Shown here: piece by piece, positions 25,397 through 34,752 of the stretch
Layout of the letters: the number at the start of each line of letters is the position of its first letter
How positions within the stretch are numbered: the stretch's first letter is position 1
Assembly: GCF_001456025.1 (NCBI RefSeq)
Contig: NZ_LMTZ01000091.1
Location: forward strand, 1 to 64,000
Source of the DNA: Mastigocoleus testarum BC008
Lineage (GTDB): Bacteria; Cyanobacteriota; Cyanobacteriia; Cyanobacteriales; Nostocaceae
Reading direction: 5' to 3'
DNA: 64,000 bases
Position numbers and translations under genes: made by a program
The notes under the pieces: model-generated
Told to the model about the DNA's origin: nothing
Database searches by the model: none
What the model saw: the letters and a program-made list of their open reading frames with translations, nothing else

Positions 25397-26860
25397 ATGC
25401 AGATTCAAACACCAGATTGGGTTAAACACGCAGTTTTCTACCAAATATTCCCCGATCGCTTTGCCAAAAGTCAGCAAACAGATGGAAAATTACTTCACAA
25501 TCCTTCATGGGAACCTTGGGAAGCTCCACCAACACTCCAAGGTTACAAAGGTGGGGATTTATGGGGTGTAATCGAACAATTAGATTACATTCAAGACTTG
25601 GGAATAAATGCGATTTACTTTACCCCGATTTTTCAATCAGCTTGCAATCATCGCTATCATACCCATGATTATTATCAAGTAGACCCCATCTTGGGTGGTA
25701 ATACAGCTTTCCGAGAACTTCTACATGCAGCACGTCAACGTAATATTAAAGTAGTTCTCGACGGAGTATTTAACCACGCGAGTCGTGGATTTTTCTTTTT
25801 TAACGACATCTTAGAAAATGGTCCCCATTCCCCTTGGTTGGATTGGTTCCGAATTGAAGGATGGCCCCTTGCAGCTTACACTGGAGATTCACCACCGAAT
25901 TATGTTGGTTGGGTAGGAAATCGCGCTTTACCAGTATTTAATCACGATAATCCTGAAGTTCAGGAATATATCATGAAAATTGCCGAATATTGGCTAAAAG
26001 TAGGTATTGACGGTTGGCGCTTAGATGTACCATTTGAAATTAAAACTCCCGGATTTTGGGAAGAATTCAGGAAACGGGTCAAAGCTATCAACTCCGAAGC
26101 TTATATTGTTGGTGAAGTATGGGGAGATTCCCGTCAATGGTTAGATGGAAACCAATTTGATGGGGTAATGAATTACTTATTTACTGGACCAACCATTGCT
26201 TTTACTGCAGGCGATCGCGTGATGCGGGAATATGTCCAAGGACGGGACTATGAAGTTTACCCGGCTTTATCAGCAACAGAATATGCGAATAAAATCCAAG
26301 AATTACTCAAACTCTATCCTTGGGAAATTCAACTCACCCAATTGAATCTACTTGCTTCCCACGATACTGCTAGACTGCTAACGATTACAGGTGGAGATGT
26401 TGCAAGTGTTGAATTAGCAACTTTATTATTAGTTACCTTTCCCGGAGCTCCCAGCATTTACTATGGTGATGAAGTAGGTTTACCTGGTGGTATCGATCCA
26501 GACTCTCGTCGTGGATTTCCTTCCAATGAAAACTGGAATCAGGATATTCTCAAAATCCACCGCGAACTAATAGCCCTACGCAATCGCTATACTTGTTTGC
26601 ATACTGGTAAATATCAAGTTTTGTTTACAGAAGGAGATATTTATGTATTTGCACGGATTTTAGAAACTGAAGAAGTAATAGTTGCAATTAATATTGGTAT
26701 GAAGAAAGCAACTGTAAAAATTGATGTTAGCGAACTAAAATTCCAGCCTCAAAAACTTGTGTATAGCAAAAACGAAACTAAATGGAATATTGACAGCGAA
26801 TGCAAACTGCTCAATTTAACAATTCCTTCTCGTAGTGGTTGCATTTTAGCAAAAGAATAA
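25397..26860 (+). CDS. GH13 alpha-amylase (cyclomaltodextrinase/neopullulanase-like)
   Basis: 487 residues. The catalytic barrel shows FYQIFPDRFA, VVLDGVFNHASRG, the nucleophile Asp in DGWRLDVPFE, the acid/base Glu in IVGEVWGDSRQW, and the HD of LLASHDTARLL. The GIDPDSRRGFP segment is typical of neopullulanase and cyclomaltodextrinase. The N-terminal ~110-residue CBM34 domain of classical members is missing, since the protein begins directly at the barrel. No signal peptide, so it acts in the cytosol on maltodextrins, fitting glycogen metabolism with glgA nearby. ATG 25397. Confidence 0.92.
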   Translation: MQIQTPDWVKHAVFYQIFPDRFAKSQQTDGKLLHNPSWEPWEAPPTLQGYKGGDLWGVIEQLDYIQDLGINAIYFTPIFQSACNHRYHTHDYYQVDPILGGNTAFRELLHAARQRNIKVVLDGVFNHASRGFFFFNDILENGPHSPWLDWFRIEGWPLAAYTGDSPPNYVGWVGNRALPVFNHDNPEVQEYIMKIAEYWLKVGIDGWRLDVPFEIKTPGFWEEFRKRVKAINSEAYIVGEVWGDSRQWLDGNQFDGVMNYLFTGPTIAFTAGDRVMREYVQGRDYEVYPALSATEYANKIQELLKLYPWEIQLTQLNLLASHDTARLLTITGGDVASVELATLLLVTFPGAPSIYYGDEVGLPGGIDPDSRRGFPSNENWNQDILKIHRELIALRNRYTCLHTGKYQVLFTEGDIYVFARILETEEVIVAINIGMKKATVKIDVSELKFQPQKLVYSKNETKWNIDSECKLLNLTIPSRSGCILAKE

Positions 26861-27785
26861 CTTACTCATACCCAATCGCAGATTGGTTATTTGCTTTCAG
26901 TTAATATCTATTTCGTTCTTAACTAATTAGATGTTAATTTTGGTTCAACCTTACCTAGTAAATTTTCTAAAATCAGCCAAAAGTTACTAACTTGTATTTA
27001 TTACTGATGGTTGGGCAAATAAATTAGCTCAACACAGAATAAATGTTTCTTATTTTAAGAATAAGTTAATTAAACCAGTACTTACGAACAGACAACGTAA
27101 TTAAAGTCATTGGGACTAAGGTTAGCACTTAGCAGTTAGCACAGGCTCTAGGTATTTCATTTTTGGTTCTGAAGTAGCAATCTTAAAGCACTGTAAATCA
27201 ATCGCTTCAGGACTTTTCACCCCAAGGTAACCAGTGCGTAAGTCCTGTTTTGTTTATCTTTTTTTTTACAAATATCCTCAAAGATATATAATGATACTTG
27301 TAATAGCCAGTTGTATTTACAGATACCAAGTATCTATTCGACTAATGCCAGTCTCAGCTTTTTTATCCAGTCCTTAGGTAGTACTGATTTACTTCTGATT
27401 ACTTTTTCAGATTCATTCTTGATATTGATAACCAAGCGAAAAATAATACAAAAATTGAGGAATTATGTAGGCATTAATAAATCATTTTAAGAGGATTTGA
27501 AGTAGCTTAACATTTTTGGTAATGCCTTCTGTGTAGTAGTTGAATTATGAGTTACAAATTTCAGTCTCACTAGTTAATCAATAATCAAGATTAGCTGTAA
27601 GCTTTGATTCAAGGTATTTATAGAGTTTTAAGAAATGAATTGGTTACTTAGGTTTAATTAACGGTTACTAATAGCTATTTGTGTAATATTCTCAATTGAC
27701 CTTAGCTTAGCTTGTAATTATTGCTGAGCGATGATTTGTGCTGCTCAATTATAAGTTTTCATCCCCACTCAATTCAAGAATAAAC
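26861..27785. other. Gene-free stretch with a MITE-like element
   Basis: A small stem (CCAATC-GCA-GATTGG, ~26875-26889) followed by TTATTTGCTTTC may terminate the amylase gene. A 170-bp element with inverted termini lies at 27077-27246. The remaining 500 bp upstream of the polyferredoxin gene are AT-rich with no supported gene. Confidence 0.5.
27077..27246. repeat. MITE-like element with AGGACTTACGCAC termini
   Basis: Left end AGTACTTACGAAC (27077-27089) and right end GTGCGTAAGTCCT (27234-27246) are inverted repeats matching at 11 of 13 positions. The same terminus occurs alone at 5324-5336 and 47878-47889. The interior has no coding capacity. Confidence 0.5.
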
Positions 27786-29174
27786 ATGTTTAGCAAGATA
27801 TCAGAAAGGCAAATGCATCGAATAAGATGGATTTTGATACTTGGTTGGCTAATTTTGATTGCATCTTTATTTTTTGATCCAATCACACCACCTTTAACTG
27901 AACCCAGTAATACTTTAAGTCCTTTTAAATTAGATCCAAATGTCTGCATCAAGGTGCAAGAAGTTTGCCTGCAAGAACAACCTTATCCTGTTGGTGCAAG
28001 AATATTCTGGGCTGCAATTGTTCCTTGCAGTATTTTTATTTTGTTAGTTTGGGGACACGAATTTTGGCGACGAATTTGTCCGTTATCTTTTGTATCCCAA
28101 ATCCCTCGTACTTTGGGAATTCAGCGACGATACAAACGAGTTAATCCATTAACAGGGAAAATTTCCTATAAGTCGAGCAAAGTTAAAAAAAATTCTTGGT
28201 TAGCCCGCAATTATTTGTATCTACAATTCAGTTGTTTTTATCTCGGGCTTTGTACTCGATTACTTTTCGTCAATACTACTGGTTGGGTACTAGGAAGCTT
28301 TCTTGTACTTACCATTATTTGTGCGATTGCAGTGGGTTATTTATATGATGGTAAATCTTGGTGTAACTACTTTTGTCCAATGTCACCGGTACAAAAAATC
28401 TACAGCGAACCGAGGGGATTATTAACCAGTGCTGCTCATCAAACCCCAAATAAAACCATTACTCAATCGATGTGTCGTACCGTCGATTCCCAAGGAGAAG
28501 AAAAAAGTGACTGTGTTGCTTGTCAAACTCCCTGCATTGATATTGATGCAGAAAGATCATATTGGACTGACATCAGTAAACCAAACCGAAAGTTGCTTTA
28601 TTACAGCTATATAGGATTAGTTTTCAGTTTTTATTTTTACTACTATCTCTATGCAGGTAACTGGGATTACTATTACTTTGGCGCTTGGACCCATGAAGAA
28701 AATCTTCTCAACACTTTATTTAAACCTGGGTTTTACATTTTTGATACTCCCATACCTATTCCCAAAATTTTAGCTGTACCTTTAACTTTAGGTTTCTTTG
28801 GTTTAGCTAGTTATGTAATAGGACTGAAATTAGAAAAATACTACAAAAATTATCTTGCGCGAAAAAAAATAGCCATACCCAAAGAACTAATCGAGCATAG
28901 GATGTTTACCCTTTGTACTTTTTTAGTTTTTAATCTCTTTTTTGTATTTGGTGGTCGTCCAACTGTAAGATTATTACCGATCTCGCTACAATATCTTTTT
29001 AACGCCTTGATTATCTTTGTTAGTACAATGTGGCTCTATCGTACTTGGGGACGTAGTCCACAAATTTATCTTAGAGAAAGTCTTGCTGTTCGTTTTCCGA
29101 AAAAAATTCGTAAACTCAGACTACATAATTCTTGGTACTTAAAAGTACGCTCCTTCAATAGAATCAAAAAATAA
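27786..29174 (+). CDS. NapH/RdxA-like membrane polyferredoxin
   Basis: About 462 residues from ATG 27786 (a GTG 16 codons earlier is possible). Around ten hydrophobic segments. Cys motifs include RRICPLSF after the second segment, WCNYFCPMSPVQKIYS, and a hydrophilic loop SDCVACQTPCIDID that could hold a 4Fe-4S cluster with a Cys from the preceding SMCRTV. The two CxxxCP sequences after membrane helices are typical of NapH, NosR and RdxA/CcoG proteins, which pass electrons across the membrane. No nap, nos or cco genes are adjacent. The C-terminal half (another four to five helices) is not recognised. The electron-transfer role is inferred from motifs. Confidence 0.7.
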   Translation: MFSKISERQMHRIRWILILGWLILIASLFFDPITPPLTEPSNTLSPFKLDPNVCIKVQEVCLQEQPYPVGARIFWAAIVPCSIFILLVWGHEFWRRICPLSFVSQIPRTLGIQRRYKRVNPLTGKISYKSSKVKKNSWLARNYLYLQFSCFYLGLCTRLLFVNTTGWVLGSFLVLTIICAIAVGYLYDGKSWCNYFCPMSPVQKIYSEPRGLLTSAAHQTPNKTITQSMCRTVDSQGEEKSDCVACQTPCIDIDAERSYWTDISKPNRKLLYYSYIGLVFSFYFYYYLYAGNWDYYYFGAWTHEENLLNTLFKPGFYIFDTPIPIPKILAVPLTLGFFGLASYVIGLKLEKYYKNYLARKKIAIPKELIEHRMFTLCTFLVFNLFFVFGGRPTVRLLPISLQYLFNALIIFVSTMWLYRTWGRSPQIYLRESLAVRFPKKIRKLRLHNSWYLKVRSFNRIKK

Positions 29175-29210
29175 TAGGGATTTTAACATTTAAACAGAGT
29201 ATTTAATTGA

Positions 29211-29651
29211 CTATTCTCCAAAAACTTGACAAAAAACAGTTCTTTTACGCGGTCCATCTAACTCAAAAAATAAAATTGATTGATAAGTTCCCAAAGCTAA
29301 CTTTCCGTCGATAATAGGAATAACCTCACTAGTACTTAGAGTCATTGCCATCAAATGAGAATGGGCGTTCATTGGTTCGTCTGCTGGAATATTTTCTCTG
29401 AGGTGAAGGTCATTATGTAAATATTTGTCTGATTCTGGTGCTAATTTTCGCAAATATACTTTAATATCTTGCAGTAATCTTTCCTCATTTTCATTGATGG
29501 CTAAAGCTGTAGTCGTGTGACGAGAAAATACTAAAACTTGACCATTCTGAATCGGAGTTGATGAAATTACAGCTTCAACTTCAGGGGTAATACTATGAAT
29601 GTTAATTCCTTCGTTGGTTTGAACTTCGAGTATTTTGTTAAAAATTGGCAT
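29211..29651 (-). CDS. YjbQ/UPF0047 family protein
   Basis: 146 residues, full length for this single-domain beta-barrel trimer family. Key motifs: VFSRHTTTALAINENEERLLQDI, the His-containing NDLHLRENIPADEPMNAHSHLMAM and LGTYQSILFFELDGPRKRTV. The conserved His and Glu residues bind metal. Some members have weak thiamin-phosphate synthase activity; the true role is unsettled. It lies 92 bp downstream of an aminotransferase gene, likely the same transcript. Short CAGTTAT heptads occur in the gap (29659-29689). Confidence 0.9.
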   Translation of the reverse strand: MPIFNKILEVQTNEGINIHSITPEVEAVISSTPIQNGQVLVFSRHTTTALAINENEERLLQDIKVYLRKLAPESDKYLHNDLHLRENIPADEPMNAHSHLMAMTLSTSEVIPIIDGKLALGTYQSILFFELDGPRKRTVFCQVFGE

Positions 29652-29743
29652 TTTTTTACAGTTATCAGTTATCAGTTACCAGTTAACAGTTTCAATTTTT
29701 TGAGAAATCCATTCATCATATAACAAAGCATAAGTGTGTTCAT

Positions 29744-30910
29744 TTAAGTTAAAATAGTTTGCAATCCCTTGACTAATCTTTCAATCCCCGACCTAGCTGT
29801 ATCCTCTTGTAACGCACCATAAGCGACGCGTAGATAACATCCATCATCCATTCCAAAAGTTGTACCGGGAATGACTGCAACTTGATATTCACGAATTAAT
29901 TTTTTCACTAATTCAAAAGAATTTATAGAAGTATTAACTTTCAAGAAAAAGTAAAAAGCACCATTAGCTGGAGCGATAGTACATAAATCTTCTAAATTTT
30001 GCAGCGAATCCAGAACTAATTCTCTAACCTGAGCGATCGCACCAATATTTTTTTGCAGATATTCTTTCTTTGCCTGTAACGCTCCTAAAGCTGCATACTG
30101 AGAAACTACTGGCGGACATATCAAAATAGTATCTTGAACTTTTTTGATTTCTCCAAGTAAATGCTTGGGTACCACCATGTAACCGATGCGCCAGCTAGCA
30201 AAACCATATGCTTTAGAAAGACTGTAAAGAGAAATAGTATATTCTCTACTTCCTGAAAAACTCCCAGGCGAATAATGTTCTACACCGTTGTAAGTAAAAT
30301 ATTCATAAGCTTCATCGCTGATGTGATAAATATCATGGGAGCCGCACATTTGATTCACTGCTTGCAGATCGCTTTTTGAATAAACTACTCCTGTTGGGTT
30401 GTTAGGGGAAATCGTTACTATTGCTTTTGTTTTCGGGCTAATAGAAGACGCGATCGCATTTGGTAATAACTGATAATTTTCATCTGTTGGAACTAACACC
30501 GGATGACAACCTGCCATTCTTATAGCCATTTCATGGTTGAAATAATAAGGTGTATTAAGAATAATTTCATCTCCAGGAGAAGTAATAGCTAAAACAGCAT
30601 TCATGAATGCCATATTGCTTCCTGCAGTTACAATAATGCAGTTTTCTTCACTAATTTTTATATTATTAAAAGCCTGTAATTTTGCAGACAATATATCTAT
30701 TAATGATGGAATTCCTTCGACTGCTTGATAAAAATTATTATTGGGATTAGCAAGGAATTTTGGTAATAGCTCAATTGCTTCTACAGGTGGTGAATAACCT
30801 ACGACTCCTTGTCCTAGAGAAATAGTTCCTGGTGAACTTTTAATAAGTTCGCCAACGACCGGAATAATCGGAGATTGTACTATCTGCATCCGAGAAATCA
30901 AGGATTTCAT
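29744..30910 (-). CDS. PLP-dependent class I/II aminotransferase
   Basis: 388 residues, fold type I. The N-terminal ISLGQGVVGYSPP is the substrate-loop region. ITAGSNMAFMNAVLAIT, SPNNPTGVVYS (Asn contacting PLP), ISDEAYEYF (Asp/Tyr) and the Schiff-base Lys in YSLSKAYGFASWRIGYM are present, with the carboxylate-binding Arg in CYLRVAYGAL. The substrate cannot be chosen among aspartate, branched-chain, aromatic or specialised amino acids. Probably co-transcribed with the YjbQ gene. ATG 30910. Confidence 0.88.
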   Translation of the reverse strand: MKSLISRMQIVQSPIIPVVGELIKSSPGTISLGQGVVGYSPPVEAIELLPKFLANPNNNFYQAVEGIPSLIDILSAKLQAFNNIKISEENCIIVTAGSNMAFMNAVLAITSPGDEIILNTPYYFNHEMAIRMAGCHPVLVPTDENYQLLPNAIASSISPKTKAIVTISPNNPTGVVYSKSDLQAVNQMCGSHDIYHISDEAYEYFTYNGVEHYSPGSFSGSREYTISLYSLSKAYGFASWRIGYMVVPKHLLGEIKKVQDTILICPPVVSQYAALGALQAKKEYLQKNIGAIAQVRELVLDSLQNLEDLCTIAPANGAFYFFLKVNTSINSFELVKKLIREYQVAVIPGTTFGMDDGCYLRVAYGALQEDTARSGIERLVKGLQTILT

Positions 30911-31247
30911 ATGATTTAAGATTTTTTATCAAAACAGCCATTTGATTTAATTGTCTATTAAATTGGTAATTGTAGGTGTAATTCTTTCCTTAATATTTTG
31001 AGATGAAAACCCACAAGTACCAACTTATAAGTTCTATCCACAAGCCAATAATTATAGATATTGGAAACTTGAAACTGGATGATTTTGATAAGCAGAATAC
31101 ACTAAATTCTGAATCTTCATAAACTAATAAATCAATATATTAAGTTTTCCATAATAGTTGCTGCATGTTATATATTTAGTCCTGAATTTTATGTCAGAGT
31201 TGTGTATCCTGGAATGGATTTGAAACTAATAGTGAAATGGAGGAATA
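30911..31247. other. Intergenic region, nothing specific
   Basis: AT-rich promoter region for the divergent aminotransferase and 72-codon genes. GTGAAATGGAGG upstream of 31248 supplies a good ribosome site. No other structure seen. Confidence 0.5.
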
Positions 31248-31466
31248 ATGAACCCCAAAATGATGCGTCTGTTATGGTCTGTAATTGAAACAAGTCAGAC
31301 CAAGACGCTTTTACAATTAGATGACGCTAGCTTGGTACAATGGCTGCTTAAACAAACTACAGATCGAGCATTCTTAGATTGCCGTGAAACAGATTATTTG
31401 AGCGACTATATCCAATCTCGCTTACCTTTAATTCGCGATATAGCCCGCGAACGTCAGTATTGTTAA
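31248..31466 (+). CDS. Small conserved hypothetical, 72 residues
   Basis: Starts at ATG 31248, 5 nt after the ribosome site TGGAGG, and ends in Cys. The product is soluble and helical: MRLLWSVIETSQTKTLLQLDDASLVQWLLKQ then FLDCRETDYLSDYIQSRLPLIRDIA. The regular amphipathic helices and good start support a real gene. I recall proteins of this size and style as cyanobacterial hypotheticals, but cannot name a function. Two direct repeats of AAACTTAAGTRACAATA follow the stop (31477-31512). Confidence 0.7.
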   Translation: MNPKMMRLLWSVIETSQTKTLLQLDDASLVQWLLKQTTDRAFLDCRETDYLSDYIQSRLPLIRDIARERQYC

Positions 31467-31570
31467 AGTATGTTCTTAAACTTAAGTAACAATAAAACTT
31501 AAGTGACAATACAATAGCAGTCGAAGAATAGTATCCAAACAAGAGCAGTTGATATCGATTGAAATAACAG

Positions 31571-32737
31571 CTAAGTTAATTGAGGCAAATAACCTTCAAT
31601 TAATAAGTCAGAATCTACTAATTTGACTGTGACACGTTCTAATTGTAATGCTTCCGTCATCGCAGCAAATCCCAATTCACCTACCGGAGTAGGAGCATCA
31701 GAGCCACCAATAATTTTTGGTGCAATAAATGCTAGAACTTTTTGTACAGCACCTTGAGTGATGGCATTAGCAGCCAAGATTCCTCCACATTCCCATAGTA
31801 CGCTGCAAAAACCACGTTCGTATAAAAACGCCATTGCTACACTGGGTGTAAGTGGTGTTAGTTCCACAACCTCCACCCCTTTATTTTGTAAGAATTCTTT
31901 GAACTCGGAATTAGCTCCTACTTCCGTCAATACCAGAGTAGGAGCTTCGCGAATATCCCACAAATTTGCACTGGAAGGTAAATTAAGATTGCGACTCATT
32001 ACCACTCGTAAAGGGTTATGCACTTGAGCTTGATGGCTGGTTAAATAGGGATTATCTTGTCTAACTGTATTACCACCAACTATTACTGCATCACAGCCTA
32101 CCCGTAATTTATGTACTCGCTTTCTTGCTGCAGTATTAGTAATCCAATTACTATGACCTTTAGATGTGGCAATTTTCCCGTCCAAAGTCATGGCATATTT
32201 CAAAATTCCTAATGGTTTTTTGTAGCGAATGCGATGGATAAAACCCTCATTTAGTTTTTGACAAGCTTCTTCTTCTACCCCTACGACAACTTCTATTCCT
32301 GCTGAACGCAGACGAGCAATTCCACCTGCAGCAACTAAGGGGTTGGGATCGACCATTCCTACCACAACTTTTGACACCCCAGCAGCTATCAACGCTTCAG
32401 AACAAGGTGGCGTGCGTCCATAATGATTGCAAGGTTCAAGATTAACGTAAACAGTTGCCCCCCGGGCATTTTCGCCAGCATCTCTAAGAGCAAAAACTTC
32501 AGCATGAGGTTCTCCAGCTTTTGGATGAAATCCTTCGCCAATAATTTCTCCATTTTTAACTATTACTGCCCCTACCATTGGATTTGGTGAAGTGCATCCC
32601 AAAGCATGACGAGCAAGTTCTAAGCATCGTTGCATCATTTTTCGGTCAAAATTGTCAAAATCATTCAAAGATTTATTAATCAATTGCTGCTTTTCGTCAT
32701 TATCTTTACCTATCGGTATATTTGGTTGTTCAACCAT
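31571..32737 (-). CDS. ribD: Riboflavin biosynthesis bifunctional deaminase/reductase
   Basis: 388 residues. The N-terminal cytidine-deaminase-like domain (to about 170) has HAEVFALRDAG and PCNHYGRTPPCSEAL, the zinc-binding HAE and PCxxxxxxPPC. The C-terminal reductase domain has LKYAMTLDGKIATSKGHSNWI and the NADPH-binding AVIVGGNTVRQDNPYLT. RibD converts diaminohydroxyphosphoribosylaminopyrimidine in two steps toward riboflavin. The ~30-residue N-terminal extension before MQRCLELA is variable. No FMN riboswitch was seen in the short upstream region. Confidence 0.95.
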   Translation of the reverse strand: MVEQPNIPIGKDNDEKQQLINKSLNDFDNFDRKMMQRCLELARHALGCTSPNPMVGAVIVKNGEIIGEGFHPKAGEPHAEVFALRDAGENARGATVYVNLEPCNHYGRTPPCSEALIAAGVSKVVVGMVDPNPLVAAGGIARLRSAGIEVVVGVEEEACQKLNEGFIHRIRYKKPLGILKYAMTLDGKIATSKGHSNWITNTAARKRVHKLRVGCDAVIVGGNTVRQDNPYLTSHQAQVHNPLRVVMSRNLNLPSSANLWDIREAPTLVLTEVGANSEFKEFLQNKGVEVVELTPLTPSVAMAFLYERGFCSVLWECGGILAANAITQGAVQKVLAFIAPKIIGGSDAPTPVGELGFAAMTEALQLERVTVKLVDSDLLIEGYLPQLT

Positions 32738-33170
32738 CGGGTTACGATCCGTCTTTCAATTAGTAAACACTTTGAATGTATAGCAATTTGAACTTGCACA
32801 GAAATATTAGCGATCAATTATCGAATCCCATTGATTGCGCGTTGGATATCATTTGTTAATTATTGGAAAAATGAATCTTTTGCTCAATGCTCAAATAGCC
32901 AGTATGGGGCTACGTGCAAGATAGGGCAGGGCTACGTGCAGTCAAAATACAAACTATGGTTATACAATACCTACGTTATGCTGTACCAGCTAAATGCTTA
33001 TCCGTAGAAATTTAACGACGTAAAAATAGTTGGGCGCGCAGTAAGACGATCAAAAAAAACTAAGAGTGAGGGTTGATTAATAGAGAAAGTAAAGCACTTT
33101 GTAGCACCTCACCACTTAAATCTGTATTTGTAATATTGAATACTTACTAGCAAGTATGCATTCATTATTT
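32738..33170. other. Gene-free gap
   Basis: Contains a short direct duplication of GGGCTACGTGCA (32908-32919, 32930-32941) and otherwise featureless AT-rich DNA between ribD and mreD. Confidence 0.45.
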
Positions 33171-33809
33171 TTAAGGCTGCTCAGCTAATTTAACTTTTTG
33201 CCACCAATTATTAAGTGGGAAATATACAACAGGAGCCCACAAACTACTAAGAATTGCAGAAGCTAAAACAACCTTCTGATAGTAAGTCCAAATACTTTCT
33301 AAGTGACGATTGCTCATCCAAATCATTTGTGACGCAAAAATAGTTTCACTTAGAACTGACATCCCAAATACAATTAAAGCAATAGAAATAAAATCTTCTT
33401 GAATAAATCTTTGTTTCTGAAATAAACCGGTAAGTAAACCTACAATTCCTAAACTTAAAGCATGGGTTGGCTCAGGTGATGTCATCCCATCTTGAAGTAA
33501 ACCCAATATAATTCCAGCAAATGCACCTTGTAATGCAGGTCGCTTTACACTCCAAGCTACCACCCAAATTAATAACCAATTAGGTGCAATCCCCAATAAT
33601 TGCATTCCTGGAAGGCGACTGGGTAACAACATTAAACATATTAATACCGACCCAATAATGACTGACCAATCTAATAGTTGACGCAAACGGGGGTCCCAAC
33701 TAGATAGGGATTTTCTTTGACGCTCAAATCTACGTCGTTTCGATTTTGGCATTGAGGATTTTCGTGGCTTTCGCCTTATCCGTCGCCGTAGTACATTTTT
33801 GAAGTTCAT
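33171..33809 (-). CDS. mreD: Rod shape-determining protein MreD
   Basis: 212 residues. A strongly basic N-terminus (about 35 residues of Arg/Lys/Ser) precedes five to six hydrophobic segments, with LIWVVAWSVKRPALQGAFAGIILGLLQDGMTSPEPTHALSLGIVGLL as the MreD signature. MreD is the membrane partner of MreC in the elongasome. It is the last gene of mreB-mreC-mreD, 31 bp after mreC. The basic extension is longer than in enteric MreD but is usual for cyanobacteria as far as I recall. Confidence 0.88.
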   Translation of the reverse strand: MNFKNVLRRRIRRKPRKSSMPKSKRRRFERQRKSLSSWDPRLRQLLDWSVIIGSVLICLMLLPSRLPGMQLLGIAPNWLLIWVVAWSVKRPALQGAFAGIILGLLQDGMTSPEPTHALSLGIVGLLTGLFQKQRFIQEDFISIALIVFGMSVLSETIFASQMIWMSNRHLESIWTYYQKVVLASAILSSLWAPVVYFPLNNWWQKVKLAEQP

Positions 33810-33840
33810 TGTTTTGGATTAAGGCGTACACAAACAATAT

Positions 33841-34626
33841 TTATTGAGGTTTGTCTGATTTATTTTTAGTTGCTTTGGAGTACACCATCACCCAATCAAG
33901 AGAACTTATCGGTGGAGATAATTCCACAATAGCAACTGATGCTGGTAATCTTTTCAAATCTAGAGACTTAATTTTTCCCACACCTAGACCTGGAGGAAAT
34001 TTCTGGGAATAAGTCGATGTTGTGATAAAGTCACCAATTTTGACGTTAGGGACTTTTTCATAAAATTCAAGTTCAGCCTCTCCTGTAGAAGAGTTTCCTC
34101 TTAAAACACCTTTAGCAGCAGTACGATCAATAGTAACGCCCACCCGAGAACTGGAATCGCTGATTAGTAATACTCGACTAGTGTTGGGAGTAACATTGTC
34201 TATAATACCGACAAGTCCACCTTCCGCCTTAACTATATAATCTTTTTGAATTCCATCAGCACTACCGCGATTCAAGATTACTTGCTGCCACCAATTATCC
34301 GCACTACGTCCTACCACACGAGCTAAAATTGGTTTTGATGTTAAAGAACTTTTCTCTACATACTTCAATAAACTTTTTAACTTTTGATTTTGAGTTTGAA
34401 GTGTAATTATTCGATTTTGCAATTCCTCAATTCTGCGGTCATTTTTTTGACTCTTTTCTAAGGATGTTGGTTTTTGTAATATCTCCAAAGGGCGATTAAT
34501 TAGTTGATATAGTTCCAACAAAAAACTACCTTGAGTTTCTCTTACCATCCAGGTAATTGCTAAAATCAAGGTTATTATTCCTACTTGTAAACCCCTGCGT
34601 CCCCACCACCGACGTAACGTAAACAT
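33841..34626 (-). CDS. mreC: Rod shape-determining protein MreC
   Basis: 261 residues. One N-terminal membrane helix (LQVGIITLILAITWMV), a coiled coil (about 60-90, RRIEELQNRIITLQTQNQKLKSLL) and the periplasmic beta domain with ARVVGRSADNWWQQVILNRGSADGIQKDYIV and LISDSSSRVGVTIDRT. MreC bridges MreB inside the cell to penicillin-binding proteins outside. Second gene of the mre operon, 126 bp after mreB with a hairpin in the gap. Confidence 0.95.
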   Translation of the reverse strand: MFTLRRWWGRRGLQVGIITLILAITWMVRETQGSFLLELYQLINRPLEILQKPTSLEKSQKNDRRIEELQNRIITLQTQNQKLKSLLKYVEKSSLTSKPILARVVGRSADNWWQQVILNRGSADGIQKDYIVKAEGGLVGIIDNVTPNTSRVLLISDSSSRVGVTIDRTAAKGVLRGNSSTGEAELEFYEKVPNVKIGDFITTSTYSQKFPPGLGVGKIKSLDLKRLPASVAIVELSPPISSLDWVMVYSKATKNKSDKPQ

Positions 34627-34703
34627 ATATACCTTTTTTATATAAAATCTAATTAATTTCGGCCAGTTAATTCAAGCTAGATAGTTTGTAGCAATAAGTC
34701 TAT

Positions 34704-34737
34704 GATATCGGATCCCTTCATGGGACCCAATATCTTG
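34704..34737 (-). promoter_or_regulatory. Hairpin between mreB and mreC
   Basis: GATAT and GGATCCC pair with GGGACCC and ATATC with one or two mismatches around TTCAT. Its place between mreB and mreC suggests attenuation or mRNA processing that lets mreB be made in excess. No T-run. Confidence 0.4.
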
Positions 34738-34752
34738 AAACCATATTTAAAA

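Noticed and set aside
32738..32830. An FMN riboswitch before ribD
   Set aside because: The space is short and the conserved RFN bases are absent.
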